From contig JALJCS010000036.1 in NCBI GenBank assembly GCA_023055355.1, positions 1,119,501-1,183,500 of the forward strand: 64,000 nt of DNA, given 5' to 3'. Shown here one piece after another: positions 50,881-62,218 of this stretch (its first letter is position 1; each line of letters opens with the position of its first letter). The notes under the pieces were generated by a model, which was not told the origin of the DNA, did no database searches, and saw only the letters and a program-made list of their open reading frames with translations. Origin of the DNA: Agelaius tricolor. Taxonomy: Eukaryota; Chordata; Aves; Passeriformes; Icteridae. The translations under genes and the position numbers were made by a program.

Positions 50881-53110
50881 CAGTCATCACCTTTGTCCCA
50901 TCACCTCATGTCCTTGTGAAAGCATTTTACACTCCAGTATCAAAAGGAGCCTTTGTGTAAAGGGCTCACAGGAAAGCAAAGCAGTAAAAGAAAGAGGAAA
51001 ACACTCCCCAGCCATTCTCTGCACTCAGGGAGAGGGCTCAGATGAGGGCAGGCTGTTGATGGAGGGTATGAAAGCTGAAATCTTTTGAGAAGCAGAAAAA
51101 AAGAAGTGAGGGGTGGTAGGAGGGGGTGGGAACTGCTTTGCAGCAAGATGTTCTCACTGAGGTCCTGAATGAAGGCCAAAGGAGAGGTGGGGGAAGGATT
51201 CACCAGCTGGACTATTCCTCTGCAGTGTCCTTGGGTTCATCCTGCATTGTTATCCCTCCAGTTCATTTGGAAAGACACAGATGATGCACACATAATCACC
51301 ACCCAATTTCTTGTGCAATCCAGGAAAACCCCCCAGGCTTTGATTTACAGGAAGCTCTGCAGTTGAGCAATGTCTACAGAATGCTTTTGACATGTCCCAG
51401 CTCTGCAAACTCAGCCTGGGATCAGTTCTTGCCCTGTCCAGGGGCAGAGGGACAGGCTGCAGGCCAGGTGATGGCAGCATCCAACTCCTCATTTCCTTTC
51501 AGCAGGGCTTGAGAGCTGATTTCCTCTGCACAAGGGTCAGTCCTGGCCAAAGCACAGTGCTCCTCTCCCAGAGCAGCTGCTCCAGCTGTTATCACAGCAT
51601 CAGGGAATCATTTCGGGAATGATTTCCTTAGGAAAACACCTTGGGGATCATCGAGTCCAACTGGGAACCCACCCTGTCCCCAGGGCCACATCCACACATG
51701 GAGGGTTCATGCCCAGCACTCACCAGGTTTGCTGCAGTCCCCACACACTGGGAGGAAATCAAAAGTTTGAGAGAATTTGGAAGATAAAACCCTAATTTTA
51801 AGCTTGAAAGTCGAGTTTTGGACATCTTCAGGTCCCCAAAGATTCAGAGAGGTGTGTCCTGGGCTGTTCAAAAGGAGACACCTTGCTAGAAATAAGGGCA
51901 GAAGTAAAGTTTGAAGTTCTATTGTCAGAACTGAAGGCTCAGGTGCCCACCAAGGTCCCTCAGCTCTGCCCCATCACGCAGCAGGAGTGTGAGGCAGTGA
52001 TGTGAGGGAAGGGAAAACAGAAATACTTTTATCAGGCTGTTCAGGAAACACCCTAACAAACAGCTGTGCTTAATTAGACACTGGTGGATAGGTGTGTCTG
52101 CTCTAACAAACCTGAGGCCTCTGCCTTTGTCCAGGTGAGCTGAGAAAGACAAAATGCCAGCGATGCCCCATGGCAGGGCTGCAGGCACAGAGCCCTCCCA
52201 CACCAGGCAGGGCAGGGAACAGAAACAGCATCAGGAAATCCACAGATGAGGAGGGAAGCAGAAGGGGTTTGTGAATTCCATCACATGTTTGGCCACAAGG
52301 ATGGAGCAGTGAAATCAGCGTTCAGAAGCACGCAGGGTTTGTATTTTGAAAACATAACAACGCCCTAAAAGCTGCACACGTTATGGAAAAGGGACTGTAT
52401 CCCTTTCTTCCTGTCCATTCAAACTGCCAGGTCTTATCACGTGGATTCAGTAATAGAACTTTACACTGTACAACAGCCACAAAAATAAACATTGTAGGTG
52501 TACAATAGTCCCTGCCAAAAGCTGTGGGACAGCAGCTGCTCCTCCTGTGGAAAGGCCACCACTCTTCTACCTCTTGCCCACATCAGGTGAAAAACCCCAG
52601 TGCTCTGGTTGACTTTCATTGTAAGAAAGTATTCAGGAGTACTTTTGGAGGAAACAGGTGCACTGCTTGCAGCAGGTATTGAACCAACCAGGTGCACAGC
52701 TCTGAGTTTTAATGTCTAGAGTTGTAACAAGCTCAAGTTACTCCACCAGAAAAGCAAACCTCAAACCCCAGGAACCTCAGGGAGGGCTTTCAGGCAGGAA
52801 GCTCTCAGCAAAAAGGTATTTGGCTCTTTTTCAGGAGCTGGGGATTTTCTCAGCCTCTGGCTCGTGCACCTTTGTACAGTCAGGTGTGCACTGGAGGAGA
52901 GAAGTGCTCCTGCTGTCACTCTGCAGTGTCACACATGCGCAGGGCTCCGGGCAGCCCAGAGCCAGGGAAGGCAGGACAGGAGCTCTGCTTTGCTCTGTTA
53001 CTGAGCAACAAATCCAACCTGGCCTGGCAAGAGAGAATTCAGCCAAAAGGTGATTCACCTGCACACAGGAGCAGCTGCCTGCTCTCACAGCCCAGCCTGC
53101 AGAGTCATTC
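50881..53110. other. Intergenic DNA between IFNLR1 and IL22RA1
   Basis: A 2.2-kb spacer without a recognisable gene. A short CR1-like remnant lies at about 51630-51790. The last 250 bases, which contain a TGCGCA site, should hold the IL22RA1 promoter and 5' UTR. Confidence 0.55.
51630..51790 (+). mobile_element. Probable CR1 fragment
   Basis: CTTGGGGATCATCGAGTCCAA is a typical CR1 phrase; flanks are too diverged to place the ends exactly. Confidence 0.5.
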
Positions 53111-53153
53111 ATGAAGGGATTTCTGCTCGTCCTGGCTGGAGTTTCGGTGCTGG
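53111..53153 (+). CDS. IL22RA1: IL22RA1 coding exon 1 (signal peptide)
   Basis: The 43 coding bases give MKGFLLVLAGVSVL plus one base, followed by the donor GTAAGT. This is a typical short signal-peptide exon for class II cytokine receptors. Confidence 0.88.
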
Positions 53154-56100
53154 GTAAGTCCTGAGCTCTCCTCTGCTGTCGCTGGTTGTGGGATTCTGTT
53201 TGATACTGGACTCTGCACTTCACTCCTGTTTCCTGAATTATCACCTGGAGAATGAGCTGCTGTCTGAGTTTTCTTCTGAGTTCTCTTCTCTCTCCTTGTA
53301 GTAACTCCCATGTGTGGCTGGTATGCTCGGCACTTAAGGGATTAGTAGGGAGAGGGGAAGATTCAGTCACTTCCAAGGGTTTGTCACTGTGCTAGGACCC
53401 AAATCCTGCAGCAGTGAAGGACATTCCCTGGTGTCAGGGGGCTTTGGATCAGTCTCCTCATGTCTTCAGCAAAGGCACAAATGATTACACCAACAGTCCT
53501 GATTTTAAAGGAGGTACAACCAAATAATGGAATCTTAAAGTGAGGGAGTCATCGTAGAGTGGATGGGTTGGAAGGGACTTAAAGCTCATCTCATCCCACC
53601 CCTGCCAGGGCAGGGACCCATTCCCCTGTCCCAGGCTGCTCCAAGCCTGCCCAGCCTGGCCTTGGGCACTGCCAGAGATGGGGCAGCCCCAGCTGCTCTG
53701 GGCACCCCGTGCCAGGACCTCCCCAAACAATTTCTCCCTGATATCTAATGTAGATCTAGCCTATAAACCCATTGAATCCTACTGCAGAGGTGACAAGCTC
53801 ACTGCTGGGTGAATGAAGGATAAACCTGCTCTTTCCAGACCCCAGCTTTTCAGCATTCAGCCGTGCCATTCATCTGCTGTGTCTGCCATCTCACCCTGTG
53901 GAACTCCTCAGCCCAAGGACTGTCACACTGTAAAATATCCTGGTTTTCCCCTGCCCACACTTGACTGTGCTTGTGTTATGCTGCTTTGCATAAGTGTTCC
54001 AGCATGGATAAATGTGGAAAGACAGATTTCCTACTCCTGATAAGATCAGGGTATTTCTGACTCAGTTTTCAGGGTGCTCAGAGAGGGGATCCCACTCCTC
54101 CATAGCCCCACTGCTGCTCCTGCTGAGCCTGGGATGGGCAGAGGCAAATGTGGAGCTGCAGATAAGTCAGGACAACATCTGGGGCAGCCAGCAGCCCATT
54201 TCTGCACCACCTTCCTGCCCAAATGCCACACACAGGGCTGAGGGGGGATCTGTGCCCCTCTGCCTAACCCTCCTCCATGCAGCCAGCAGATTGAACTGCT
54301 CACACTCAGCTCTGCTCCATGGGGGAAAGCCTGGAGCGAGGATCCAGCTGGGATTTATAATCTCTGCTCAATGTGATCTTGTCCAAGGCAGCTCCATCCC
54401 AGTGCTCAGTTTGCCCATCTGTGCTATTTTCAATTGCTCACTTTTTCATCATTTTTCTCATTGTTCACTGCAGGCTGAAGCCCTGACATGCCCCAGGTGC
54501 TCATCAGTGCCACAAACCCAGAGCTGAATAATGTATAAATGCTTTACCTTTGAGGGTCTGCCCATAATCTGAATTCAGAGTTTATAAATCCTGAAGTTAG
54601 AAACTCTTGTGGATCAGCCTTGGGAAAGATTTGCACTGTGTTTTCTCATGGTAAGAGAGACACAAAATCCTCGAGGACTTTTCTGCAGCAGCTCAGAGCC
54701 AGTTTGCTGCAGGGGGGCCAAGGTGGGGTCCTGCTGTGCAGGGACATGTTTGCAGGGACAGGTGACATTCCTGACCCCAAGGGAAGAGCAGCAGGGCTCA
54801 GAAAGCAGGGAGCTGGGCTGAGTTGTTTGCTGTCACCCTGGCACACCCAGGCCAGAGTCCAGACACTGGGTGTCACACTGTACAGGCACTTTCCATCCAA
54901 TAAAACATGGAGCACGAGAGGAGAACGGAGCCACATCTGCAGGAGGTGACACTGAGCTCTGCATGTCACTTCCTTGAGCAGGGGCAGAGAGCAGAGACAT
55001 TCACAGACCTGATTCTGGGCTTGAAAACAGATTATTGGTCTTATTTTACCACCCATGTAAAGGCTCTTAAAGAAACCCAGCTAGAAATTCCAGGATTCTC
55101 TTTCTGATTTGCGTTTTTGAGGCTTTTCTGTATAAATTCCTGATTTCTTTGGGATGAGTCAGTTGTCTGCAAGAGTGTGATGTGAACACAGTTTGAAGCC
55201 TTGTTCTGCTCAAGCTCCTTCTTTTCAGCCCAGCTTTAGCAAAATACCACAAGATCCATTTTCATCTGAGGGCTGAGATGTCAGAAGAGGTTTTTTAATA
55301 CCAGTTTCTCTGCTCCTCCAGGTATTGGGACTACAGAGAGATCATCATGTCTGAAACGTGCAGCATTTTCTTCCACAAACTTTGAGAACATCCTGACATG
55401 GGAAACAGAGGCAGATATTCCCCCTGGCACTGTGTTTGATGTCCAGTACAAACAGTATGTGAAGTTTGCTTCTTTTGGGCTGTTCCTAGGGGTCTCAGAG
55501 AGAGAAGGGCCAAGAGAGAAAAGGTGATTTTGCTGTTTCTCCTGTATTATGGTTCATATAATGGTTCATATAATCCTATGAATATTTCAGGATTATTCAA
55601 AGTGGGGGATGATGCTCATTGAAGCAAATATTTTCCATCTTGGGTTGCTTTGCTCCATTACCGAGCTACTCATGCCTTCAGCAACTTCCTTCTCTCTATT
55701 CCATTTTCCTCCATTGCTGTCCAACCAAACCACTCCAAATCCTTGTTCTGTTCTCAGGTATGGAGAGAAATCCTGGCTCACCAAGCAGGAGTGCCAGAGC
55801 ATCACCCAGCTCTTCTGCAACCTCAGCAGGGAGACAGAGAACTTCACAGAGCATTTCTACGGGCGGGTGCGGGCGCGGGGCTGCTCCTCCAGCTGGGTGC
55901 GCTCCGAGCGCTTCGAGCCCCGCAAGGAGAGTGAGTACCAGCTCCCAAAGCTCCTGCCCCTGCAGGGCAGCATTTCCCCACCGTGCAGACCTGCAAGGCT
56001 CTGTGCTGCTGGGGGGGAGTGACACTTTGGAGGTTTGGTGTTTTGGGCAAGGAGGTGAATGAGAAATGGGCAGGGTCCCAGCTGGGAGCTGGGGGTCAGA

Positions 56101-59100
56101 GAAAGGAAAGGCCTGGTGTGATGGGAGGGAGAGCTGCTGGTGAGAGAACAGAGAAATGAGTGAGGGACATCACGGGCAACCTGGGGACAGGGAGTTCCTG
56201 CAGCTGTGAAATGGGAACATTGGGATAAGCATCCATTCCAGTGGGTACTTGGTGTCCCAAGCCCAAAGTGAGCCCTACTGCAGACACAACGCAGCCCTTG
56301 GGGGCCTCACTGGCTCTGTGGCTAAAACTTCCCACTGAAAAATCACCAAGAATAATTCAAGGTGGCATCAGCAGCCAGTGGTTGTGTAGAGCCTTCAGAT
56401 CTTTGCACCAAAAAAGCTGTGAGAACTTGGATTAAAGCTCTTTGCAGTGCTGGGTGTAGTGTGTGCCTACACCAGAGACCAGCGCAGGCACAAATCCCTG
56501 TAAATGTGGTGTAGGACGGGAACTGGGATTTAACACTCAGCTGTTACCTGAGTGCCTGTGGTGGGATTTCACATACACACAAAGGAGGACACCCTGCACA
56601 GGGACAGGGAACATGGAGCTGGAAAAGCCTGGGATGAGAATTCCTGGGGACAAGAACCGCAGACCAGCTCTGTCTGCAGTGTCCTGACTCCTGCCGTGCT
56701 CACACAGCTCAGACACCTTTTGGACAAACAGAAATGCCATTTCAGCGAGCCTGGGCTGTGTTTGACATCAGCTGATGCCAGCACAGCTGACAGAGCCTGT
56801 GGTGCCTTTCCAGCCATCATAGGGGCCCCCCAGGTGGAACACGTCCCCCACGCCCGCTCCATCAGGTTCCTGGTGCGGCCGCCCCTGACGCCCCTGCGGG
56901 GGGAGGACCAGCAGCCGCTCACTGTGGAGGACATCTACAGCAAATTTGGGGCTGTGGATTATCACCTGACAATATTCAACCAGAGGACACAGCAGCAGGT
57001 AAAGCACAGCCTCGGGCTCTGGGATGCTGTAAATCCCATTTCAGATCAGCTGGGGAAGGATCTCAGTTTACACAGGATGGGGGAGATTCCTGATGTACAA
57101 GGGAAAGTCTTGGAGCCTTTGACTCTCAGGACAACAGGAACTTTAAGCTTTCTTCTTAAACCCAAAGGACTTTCTAAGAGTACTGTATAAGTAGCAAAAA
57201 ATAAAACCATTGGTGGCTAAAAATTACTTAAGAAGTTCAAGTCTTAAGAAACTGAAATGCAGAATTAAATACAGAAATAATGGAAAGCAAAATCATATAA
57301 ATATGATTCAGAAAAAATCAGAGTTCCATACACACAGAATAATTAGAGCCCTGTAAGACCTCATTAGTAAATAATATTTTATGCTGAATTTTGCAATCTG
57401 AAGTGAAGAAAATTTCATCTTGCCCAAATACAGATTTTACCTTTCTTTTCAACAGTGGACAAAAAATGAGCACAACAAAGAATTTGAAGTTTCCAACTTG
57501 GACCCAGACACTGAATACAACGGGACAGTTTATATCTGTCTGCTCCAGAGAAGGAGCAAACCTCAGGTGTTTTGGGTCAAAACACTGGCAGGTGAGGCTG
57601 TTAACTCTGCTGAAAGCTGGAAAGTCCAGCTGGGATATTGCATACACAAAATGCCTTGATTTTCAGCACAGAACATTTTAATAATTTAAAAATTAATTCC
57701 TGTGAGACTAAACCTGTGACATCACCTAGCTAATTGTGACATTTTTCTAATCCAGCTCTTTTTCCACTTGTTCTTTCCCCAGACAAGACGTGGATTCTCT
57801 ACTGTCTGGTGGCCCTGGCCTTCTGTGCTGGGCTGGTTTTTGCTGCCACTGCTTATGTGAGCTACAAATACATCAAACAGCGCAGTGCCCAGCCCAGGGC
57901 CCTGGTGAGTGCCCTCAGCCACTGCTGCAAATGCTCAGGGATCGAGCTCAGCTTGCAGATCACAGAATCAGCCCTGCCTGGGGCTGGAAAGGTCATTTAG
58001 TTCATTTAGTCCATGCCACTGTGCCAGGTGTTCCCAGCCCCAGTGTCCAGCCTGGCCTTGGACACTGCTGGGGATGAGCTGCTCTGTGCCAGGGCCTCAG
58101 CACTCTCTGAGTAAAACATTTCTCCCCAGTATCCAATCTAAACCCACCCTCCTTCATTTAAAGGGTTAAGGAGCTTGGTCGAGGCAATCACTGCAGGTTA
58201 CTGGTATTTTAAAGTGCTCAGAACCTGCCCCAAACTGAGCCCCTCAGGTTAGGCAGCTAAACCTGAGGCATCCCAAATCCCCAGCTCCCCTTGAAACCCT
58301 GGGATTCTCACCTATCCCTCATCTCCCACAGCCAGAATTGGGTTTCATGCTGATGAGCTCAAGGATTTTCATGCTACTTTCATGCTGCAGGGCTTAGGAC
58401 AAATCTTGCAAAAGTGAAAGCAGGAGATTTTCTTCCTCATATTTCAAGGCTGCTCAGATAATACAAACTGAGAAATGCCTGTGTTCCTGTGAATGGTCAT
58501 TTTCCAGCAGAAAAGAAAAGAAAAAAAAGCAGAGCTCTTTTGTCAGCAGAGCAGATCCCTGGTGGCTGTCACTGCCTTTTACTGACACTTCTCCAAAGAA
58601 AATGCTGCAGTAACTACAGCAAACCCTCAAGGTCACAGCTTCTTGGGAATAACTCGTGCTCTTTTATCTACTCCACCAGGACTTCAGAGGGATTCCATCG
58701 TTCCAGCCTCTCACACTGACAGTGGAGCACATCATAAAGCCCCTCAGCTTCTCCAAACCTTCCCCTTTCATCCCTGAAGTGCAGCTGGCCCAGATGAGCC
58801 AGCACTTGGACTGGTCCCTGGAGCCAGCACGGCCCTCCTGTCCCTACCAGCAGCAGGTGGATGTTCCAGCACTGCAGCTGCCCCCTCAGCCCTGCCAGGT
58901 GGAGATGCCAGCTCCCATCACTGCCTACACTCCTCAGAAAGCTGAGCAGGGCATTGCTGCTGCCCCAGGCGGCTCCAGCCTGGCCCTGACCTACGGGCTG
59001 TGCGTGGAGGGCACGGACAGGAGCTCCCAGCCCGAGCAAAGGCTGAAGGAATCTTCTCCAGATCGTTCTGAGGATGCAGAGCTCCGAAGCCACGTGCTGG

Positions 59101-59705
59101 GAAAGAGCTGCAGCCACTGGGATTACAAAGAGCAGCAGCCAAAGGTGGGCCTGTGGAAGAGCAGGGACAGACTGGAGTCGGTGGTGATCCAGGGAAGCCC
59201 TGGGCAGACCCCGCTGCTGCTGCAGAGCGAGGAGCTGGAGGGTCCCGAGCTGTCCCAGCTGTCCCTGGCCCTGCTGGAGCAGGGAGGATGCTACAGACAG
59301 CAGGCAGCACAGGGAGGATGCTACAGACAGCAGGCAGCACAGGGAGGATGCTACAGACAGCAGGCAGCGCTGCCCCTGCCGCTGCCCGCGGGGAAAGCCG
59401 CCCCGGGCTACGCTGCCCAGCAGGGGCTGCTGGCACCTCTGCTGCTCTCGCTCCGGACTGGGGGCCACGGGGAACACTGGGAGCTGCCGGAGCCCTTCCC
59501 ACGCCCTGCGGCCCCAGCGCAGCTCCCGGCGACCGCAGCCACGCCAATGCTGCCAGCAGCGAAGGGGCCGGGCTGCACAGAGCTCGGCGTGTCCCCAGCC
59601 AGCAGCCCCGGCCGCGACAGCGACAGCGCCACTCCCCTCACCATGCTCTTCAAGGATTTGGACCTGAAAGTGCAGTGGGATGAGGAGAGCACGGAACTCT
59701 ATTAG
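53111..59705 (+). CDS. IL22RA1: IL22RA1, interleukin-22 receptor subunit alpha-1
   Basis: This chain binds IL-22 with IL10RB, and IL-20/IL-24 with IL20RB, and signals mainly through JAK1/TYK2 and STAT3 in epithelium (family knowledge). Seven coding exons join as 53111-53153, 55322-55454, 55758-55930, 56814-56998, 57456-57591, 57783-57904 and 58680-59705, for 605 residues (human 574). Order: signal peptide MKGFLLVLAGVSVLG, D1 (NFENILTW, conserved in human), D2 (LTVEDIYSKFGAVDYHL), membrane segment, then a tail with box 1 PRALDF at the exon 6/7 junction, FQPL, and a C-terminus FKDLDLKVQW resembling human FRGLALTVQW. Seven of nine tail tyrosines are YxxQ, a STAT3-type motif; three come from a 30-bp coding triplication. 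All splice sites are GT-AG and phases agree with IFNLR1. Confidence 0.95.
53154..55321 (+). other. IL22RA1: IL22RA1 intron 1
   Basis: A 2.2-kb intron with canonical ends. It contains a CR1 remnant in its first third and otherwise unremarkable sequence. Confidence 0.75.
53545..53765 (+). mobile_element. CR1 LINE 3'-end remnant in IL22RA1 intron 1
   Basis: GGGTTGGAAGGGACTTAAAG, CCAGCCTGGCCTTGGGCACT, CCCCAGCTGCTCTGG and TGATATCTAATGTAGATCTA in CR1 order. Confidence 0.9.
55322..55454 (+). CDS. IL22RA1: IL22RA1 coding exon 2
   Basis: First half of D1: SSTNFENILTWETEADIPPG to FDVQYKQ, matching human SSNFENILTWDSGPEGTPDT. The acceptor is TCCAG and the donor GTATGT. Confidence 0.94.
55758..55930 (+). 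CDS. IL22RA1: IL22RA1 coding exon 3
   Basis: Second half of D1: YGEKSWLTKQECQSITQLFC, NLSRETENFTEHFYGRVRA and a Cys-Ser-Ser-Ser-Trp turn. The end is GC-rich and rich in CpG. Confidence 0.94.
56814..56998 (+). CDS. IL22RA1: IL22RA1 coding exon 4
   Basis: First half of D2: IIGAPQVEHVPHARSIRFLV, then PLTVEDIYSKFGAVDYHLTI. The acceptor CTTTCCAG at 56813 gives the frame; a second AG at 56820-56821 would shift it. Confidence 0.92.
57456..57591 (+). CDS. IL22RA1: IL22RA1 coding exon 5
   Basis: Second half of D2: EFEVSNLDPDTEYNGTVYIC corresponds to human YEFFGLTPDTEFLGTIMIC. The donor is G|GTGAGG. Confidence 0.95.
57783..57904 (+). CDS. IL22RA1: IL22RA1 coding exon 6 (transmembrane)
   Basis: The membrane segment LYCLVALAFCAGLVFAATAY follows DKTW, as in human DRTW, and the exon ends PRAL before the donor GTGAGT. 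Confidence 0.95.
57958..58165 (+). mobile_element. CR1 LINE 3'-end remnant in IL22RA1 intron 6
   Basis: GATCACAGAATCAGCCCTGC, CAGCCTGGCCTTGGACACTG, CTCTGTGCCAGGGCCTCAGC and AGTATCCAATCTAAACCCAC in CR1 order. Confidence 0.85.
58680..59705 (+). CDS. IL22RA1: IL22RA1 coding exon 7 (cytoplasmic tail)
   Basis: Begins DFRGIPSFQPL (human LTFQPLRF). YxxQ tyrosines are at residues 320, 347, 413, 469, 479, 489 and 508; other tyrosines are 369 (TYGLCVEG, human SYGVCMEG) and the last residue, 605. The stop TAG is at 59703-59705. Confidence 0.96.
   Translation, partial: DFRGIPSFQPLTLTVEHIIKPLSFSKPSPFIPEVQLAQMSQHLDWSLEPARPSCPYQQQVDVPALQLPPQPCQVEMPAPITAYTPQKAEQGIAAAPGGSSLALTYGLCVEGTDRSSQPEQRLKESSPDRSEDAELRSHVLGKSCSHWDYKEQQPKVGLWKSRDRLESVVIQGSPGQTPLLLQSEELEGPELSQLSLALLEQGGCYRQQAAQGGCYRQQAAQGGCYRQQAALPLPLPAGKAAPGYAAQQGLLAPLLLSLRTGGHGEHWELPEPFPRPAAPAQLPATAATPMLPAAKGPGCTELGVSPASSPGRDSDSATPLTMLFKDLDLKVQWDEESTELY
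59280..59369 (+). repeat. IL22RA1: 30-bp coding triplication in IL22RA1 exon 7
   Basis: Three copies (59280, 59310, 59340) are identical except the last base. Each encodes QGGCYRQQAA, so each adds one YRQQ site. Near-identity implies recent expansion or homogenisation, or assembly compression of a longer array. Confidence 0.97.
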
Positions 59706-61860
59706 GAGGACTTAATGGTATTTAAATCCAGATGATGTTTTCTTGTATGGACCAGAAGCAATGCAAACCCACAGCTGATCCTGGCTGTAGGAACAGAGCT
59801 CAGGGCTGTCACACTGTTCCATTGTCACACTGTTCCATTGTCACACACTGTTCCATTGTCACACTGCTCCATTGTCACACTGTTCCATTGTCACACACTG
59901 CTCCATTGTCACACTGTTCCATTGTCACACTGCTCCACTGTCACACTGCTCCATTGTCACATTGCTCCATTGTCACACTGCTCCATTGTCACATTGCTCC
60001 ATTTGGTGCCCTTACTGATAGAACTGCTCCTTGTTACACTGCCATGCTGTACCTTTGCACTTAAACAACAGGTCTTTATTTCTAGCATGTTCTCAAATTG
60101 ATTATGAATTGGATTACTTTAAAAGATCAGTGAAGATTCAATTTTCCATCCCAGCTTCAGTTTACTGAAAATTTAGGAAAATTCACAAACTCTATGTGCT
60201 CTTTACCAACACCTAAGATAGATGTAACTCCCTTTGAAGAGATTCAGGTATGCAAACCTAGAAGTATTTCATGTACCACGGTACAGTAAAAGAAGTAAAT
60301 AGTTACTGGTGTTCTATCCTTGGATAAATGACTTGGAAAAGAATATTCCACCTTCCTGGAATGGACTTTGCCTTCAAAGGAGTCATTGAAACTGAGTAAC
60401 AGCTCCTGATGCAGCAGTTCTGTGATATTTGTCCCTGTCCCCTGTGCTTTTTAATACTTGTACAAAGATAAAGCCTTTTTTAATACCTGTACAAAGATAA
60501 AGCCTTTTTCATCTCAGCACAGATTAATGCAGCCTTGCCCTAGTTCTGAGCTTTCTTCCTCTGCACATTCACACATTCTCTTCCTCCCCTGAGGTCCCCA
60601 GGGATGGGGCAGCTGGGATCACACTCCAGGCAGGCAGGGATGTGAGGATGGCAGCACTCCCAGCTCAGCCCTCAGTCCCAGTTTATCCCAATCCCAATCC
60701 ATGCACCAGTGATCCACGGAGGAGCCCAGCGAGGTCTGGAGCTCTCCCTGCTCCCTGTTCCTGGCACATCCTCCAGAGCTGCCATGACCATTTTTTGGGA
60801 GTCAAAATCCTTGGAGCACTTGGACCCGCACCAAAAGGAAGGTAAATTCTAATTCAGGGGCCAGAGGAGGTGATTATTTTTCATTCAGAGGAAAGCACAG
60901 TTCAGCCTGTTCATTTCCACTGCTGTGGTGAAAAAAATGTGTCTGAGGACATTGGTTTTAGGGAAGTGAAAGCATTTACAGAAATAAGCAAGGTTTGACT
61001 GGTATGGGGAAGTATTTACTCAAAGAGACCAATCTGACCTGGGGTAAAATTCAGCTGCTCCCACTCCAAATGCACTTGGGGCTTTTCTCAGGCCAGGAAA
61101 GCTGAAGCTAAAGGTGAAATTCCACTTTCTTTGGGGTGATTTTGCAAATAAGCCATAGGCTCATGAAGTGAAGATTTTTGATGATTCAACCCAGGATTAA
61201 AGGAATAGTCTTAGAAACTTTACAGGCCAAGGTCCAGCCCCAACAACTGCTGAAGGACCACAGCCCTGTGAGGCCAAAAGGGCAAAATTCCAAGTGTGCT
61301 GAAGAAATGTGAGGGTATCACAGACTGAAATACGTGCATGGCTTGGGCAGTGACCAGCAGGACATTCCCAGGGAGCTCCCTCCATTCCATTCACCACCAA
61401 AGGCTTTGTGGAATGTGCTTTGATCTGGTTCCTGTACTCTGTGCCCCAAAAAGCAACACAGAGAAATGCTGCAGCTCCTGGAGCTGTTCCCAAGGACTGG
61501 GACACACCAGGGGTATCATTTTTTTCCACTAAACCCCCCTGGAGAGGCACTTAAAGGCAGTGATGCCAATTACCTTGTTCAGAGTTGCCTGTGAGCTGCA
61601 TATCCTGTGTCAACACCACTCCCAGAGATGCCACCCAGGGAACAATCAACATTTTGGGTTGTGTTGTGAAACACAACCCCCAGCAGAGGATGAGTATGGG
61701 CAGAGTCGTGTGCAAGGGATGGGGCCCTTGGGAGAGCATTGGAATCTGCTGCTAAAATGAGGTTCTTTTCTATTTTAAAAGCCTTTCCAAATCCCTCTGC
61801 AGAAGCCCTGCCACGGGGTCTGATCATGCCCAGACTGTAATAAATGTCTCATCCTGCTGG
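59706..61860 (+). terminator. IL22RA1: IL22RA1 3' UTR and candidate poly(A) signals
   Basis: A 16-bp repeat array lies at 59808-60004. A 29-bp direct duplication (60452 and 60481) carries AGATAAAG twice. Poly(A) candidates are ATTAAA near 61196 and AATAAA at 61839-61844. The true 3' end cannot be decided from sequence. Confidence 0.4.
59808..60004. repeat. 16-bp tandem repeat, about 12 copies, in IL22RA1 3' UTR
   Basis: Unit GTCACACTGTTCCATT with C/T variation at one main position and occasional CA insertions. Confidence 0.95.
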
Positions 61861-62218
61861 AGGACAGGTGGAGAGCCTGGGAATGGATTTTTAGAATGCA
61901 CAGAGGTGCCTAAAGAAGCAAAGTGTCCCCAAGCTGAGACATCCACCTCCCCTTCAGGCCCTTAAACACCTTCAGGGCTGCATTACCCCTGCCTGAACGA
62001 AAGGCAGGAATGATTGCAGCCCCAGCCCATCCTCCCAGCAGCTCCACTGCCCAGAGATCACAGGCAGGAGAGCCCTGTCCTGCTGCAATATCCCCAACTT
62101 CCTGCTTTCGTCATGGCTTAGTCAATATTGATTTTTGAGGCCTGGATGTTCTGAGCTGAGGGAAATTGATTCTTGTCTCATGAGTCACCTCCTAAATTTA
62201 ACACACAGATCATCCCTT

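Noticed and set aside
58668..59547. Long minus-strand frames opposite IL22RA1 exon 7
   Set aside because: They are shadows of the GC-rich receptor tail; the plus-strand frame has exon structure and family similarity.
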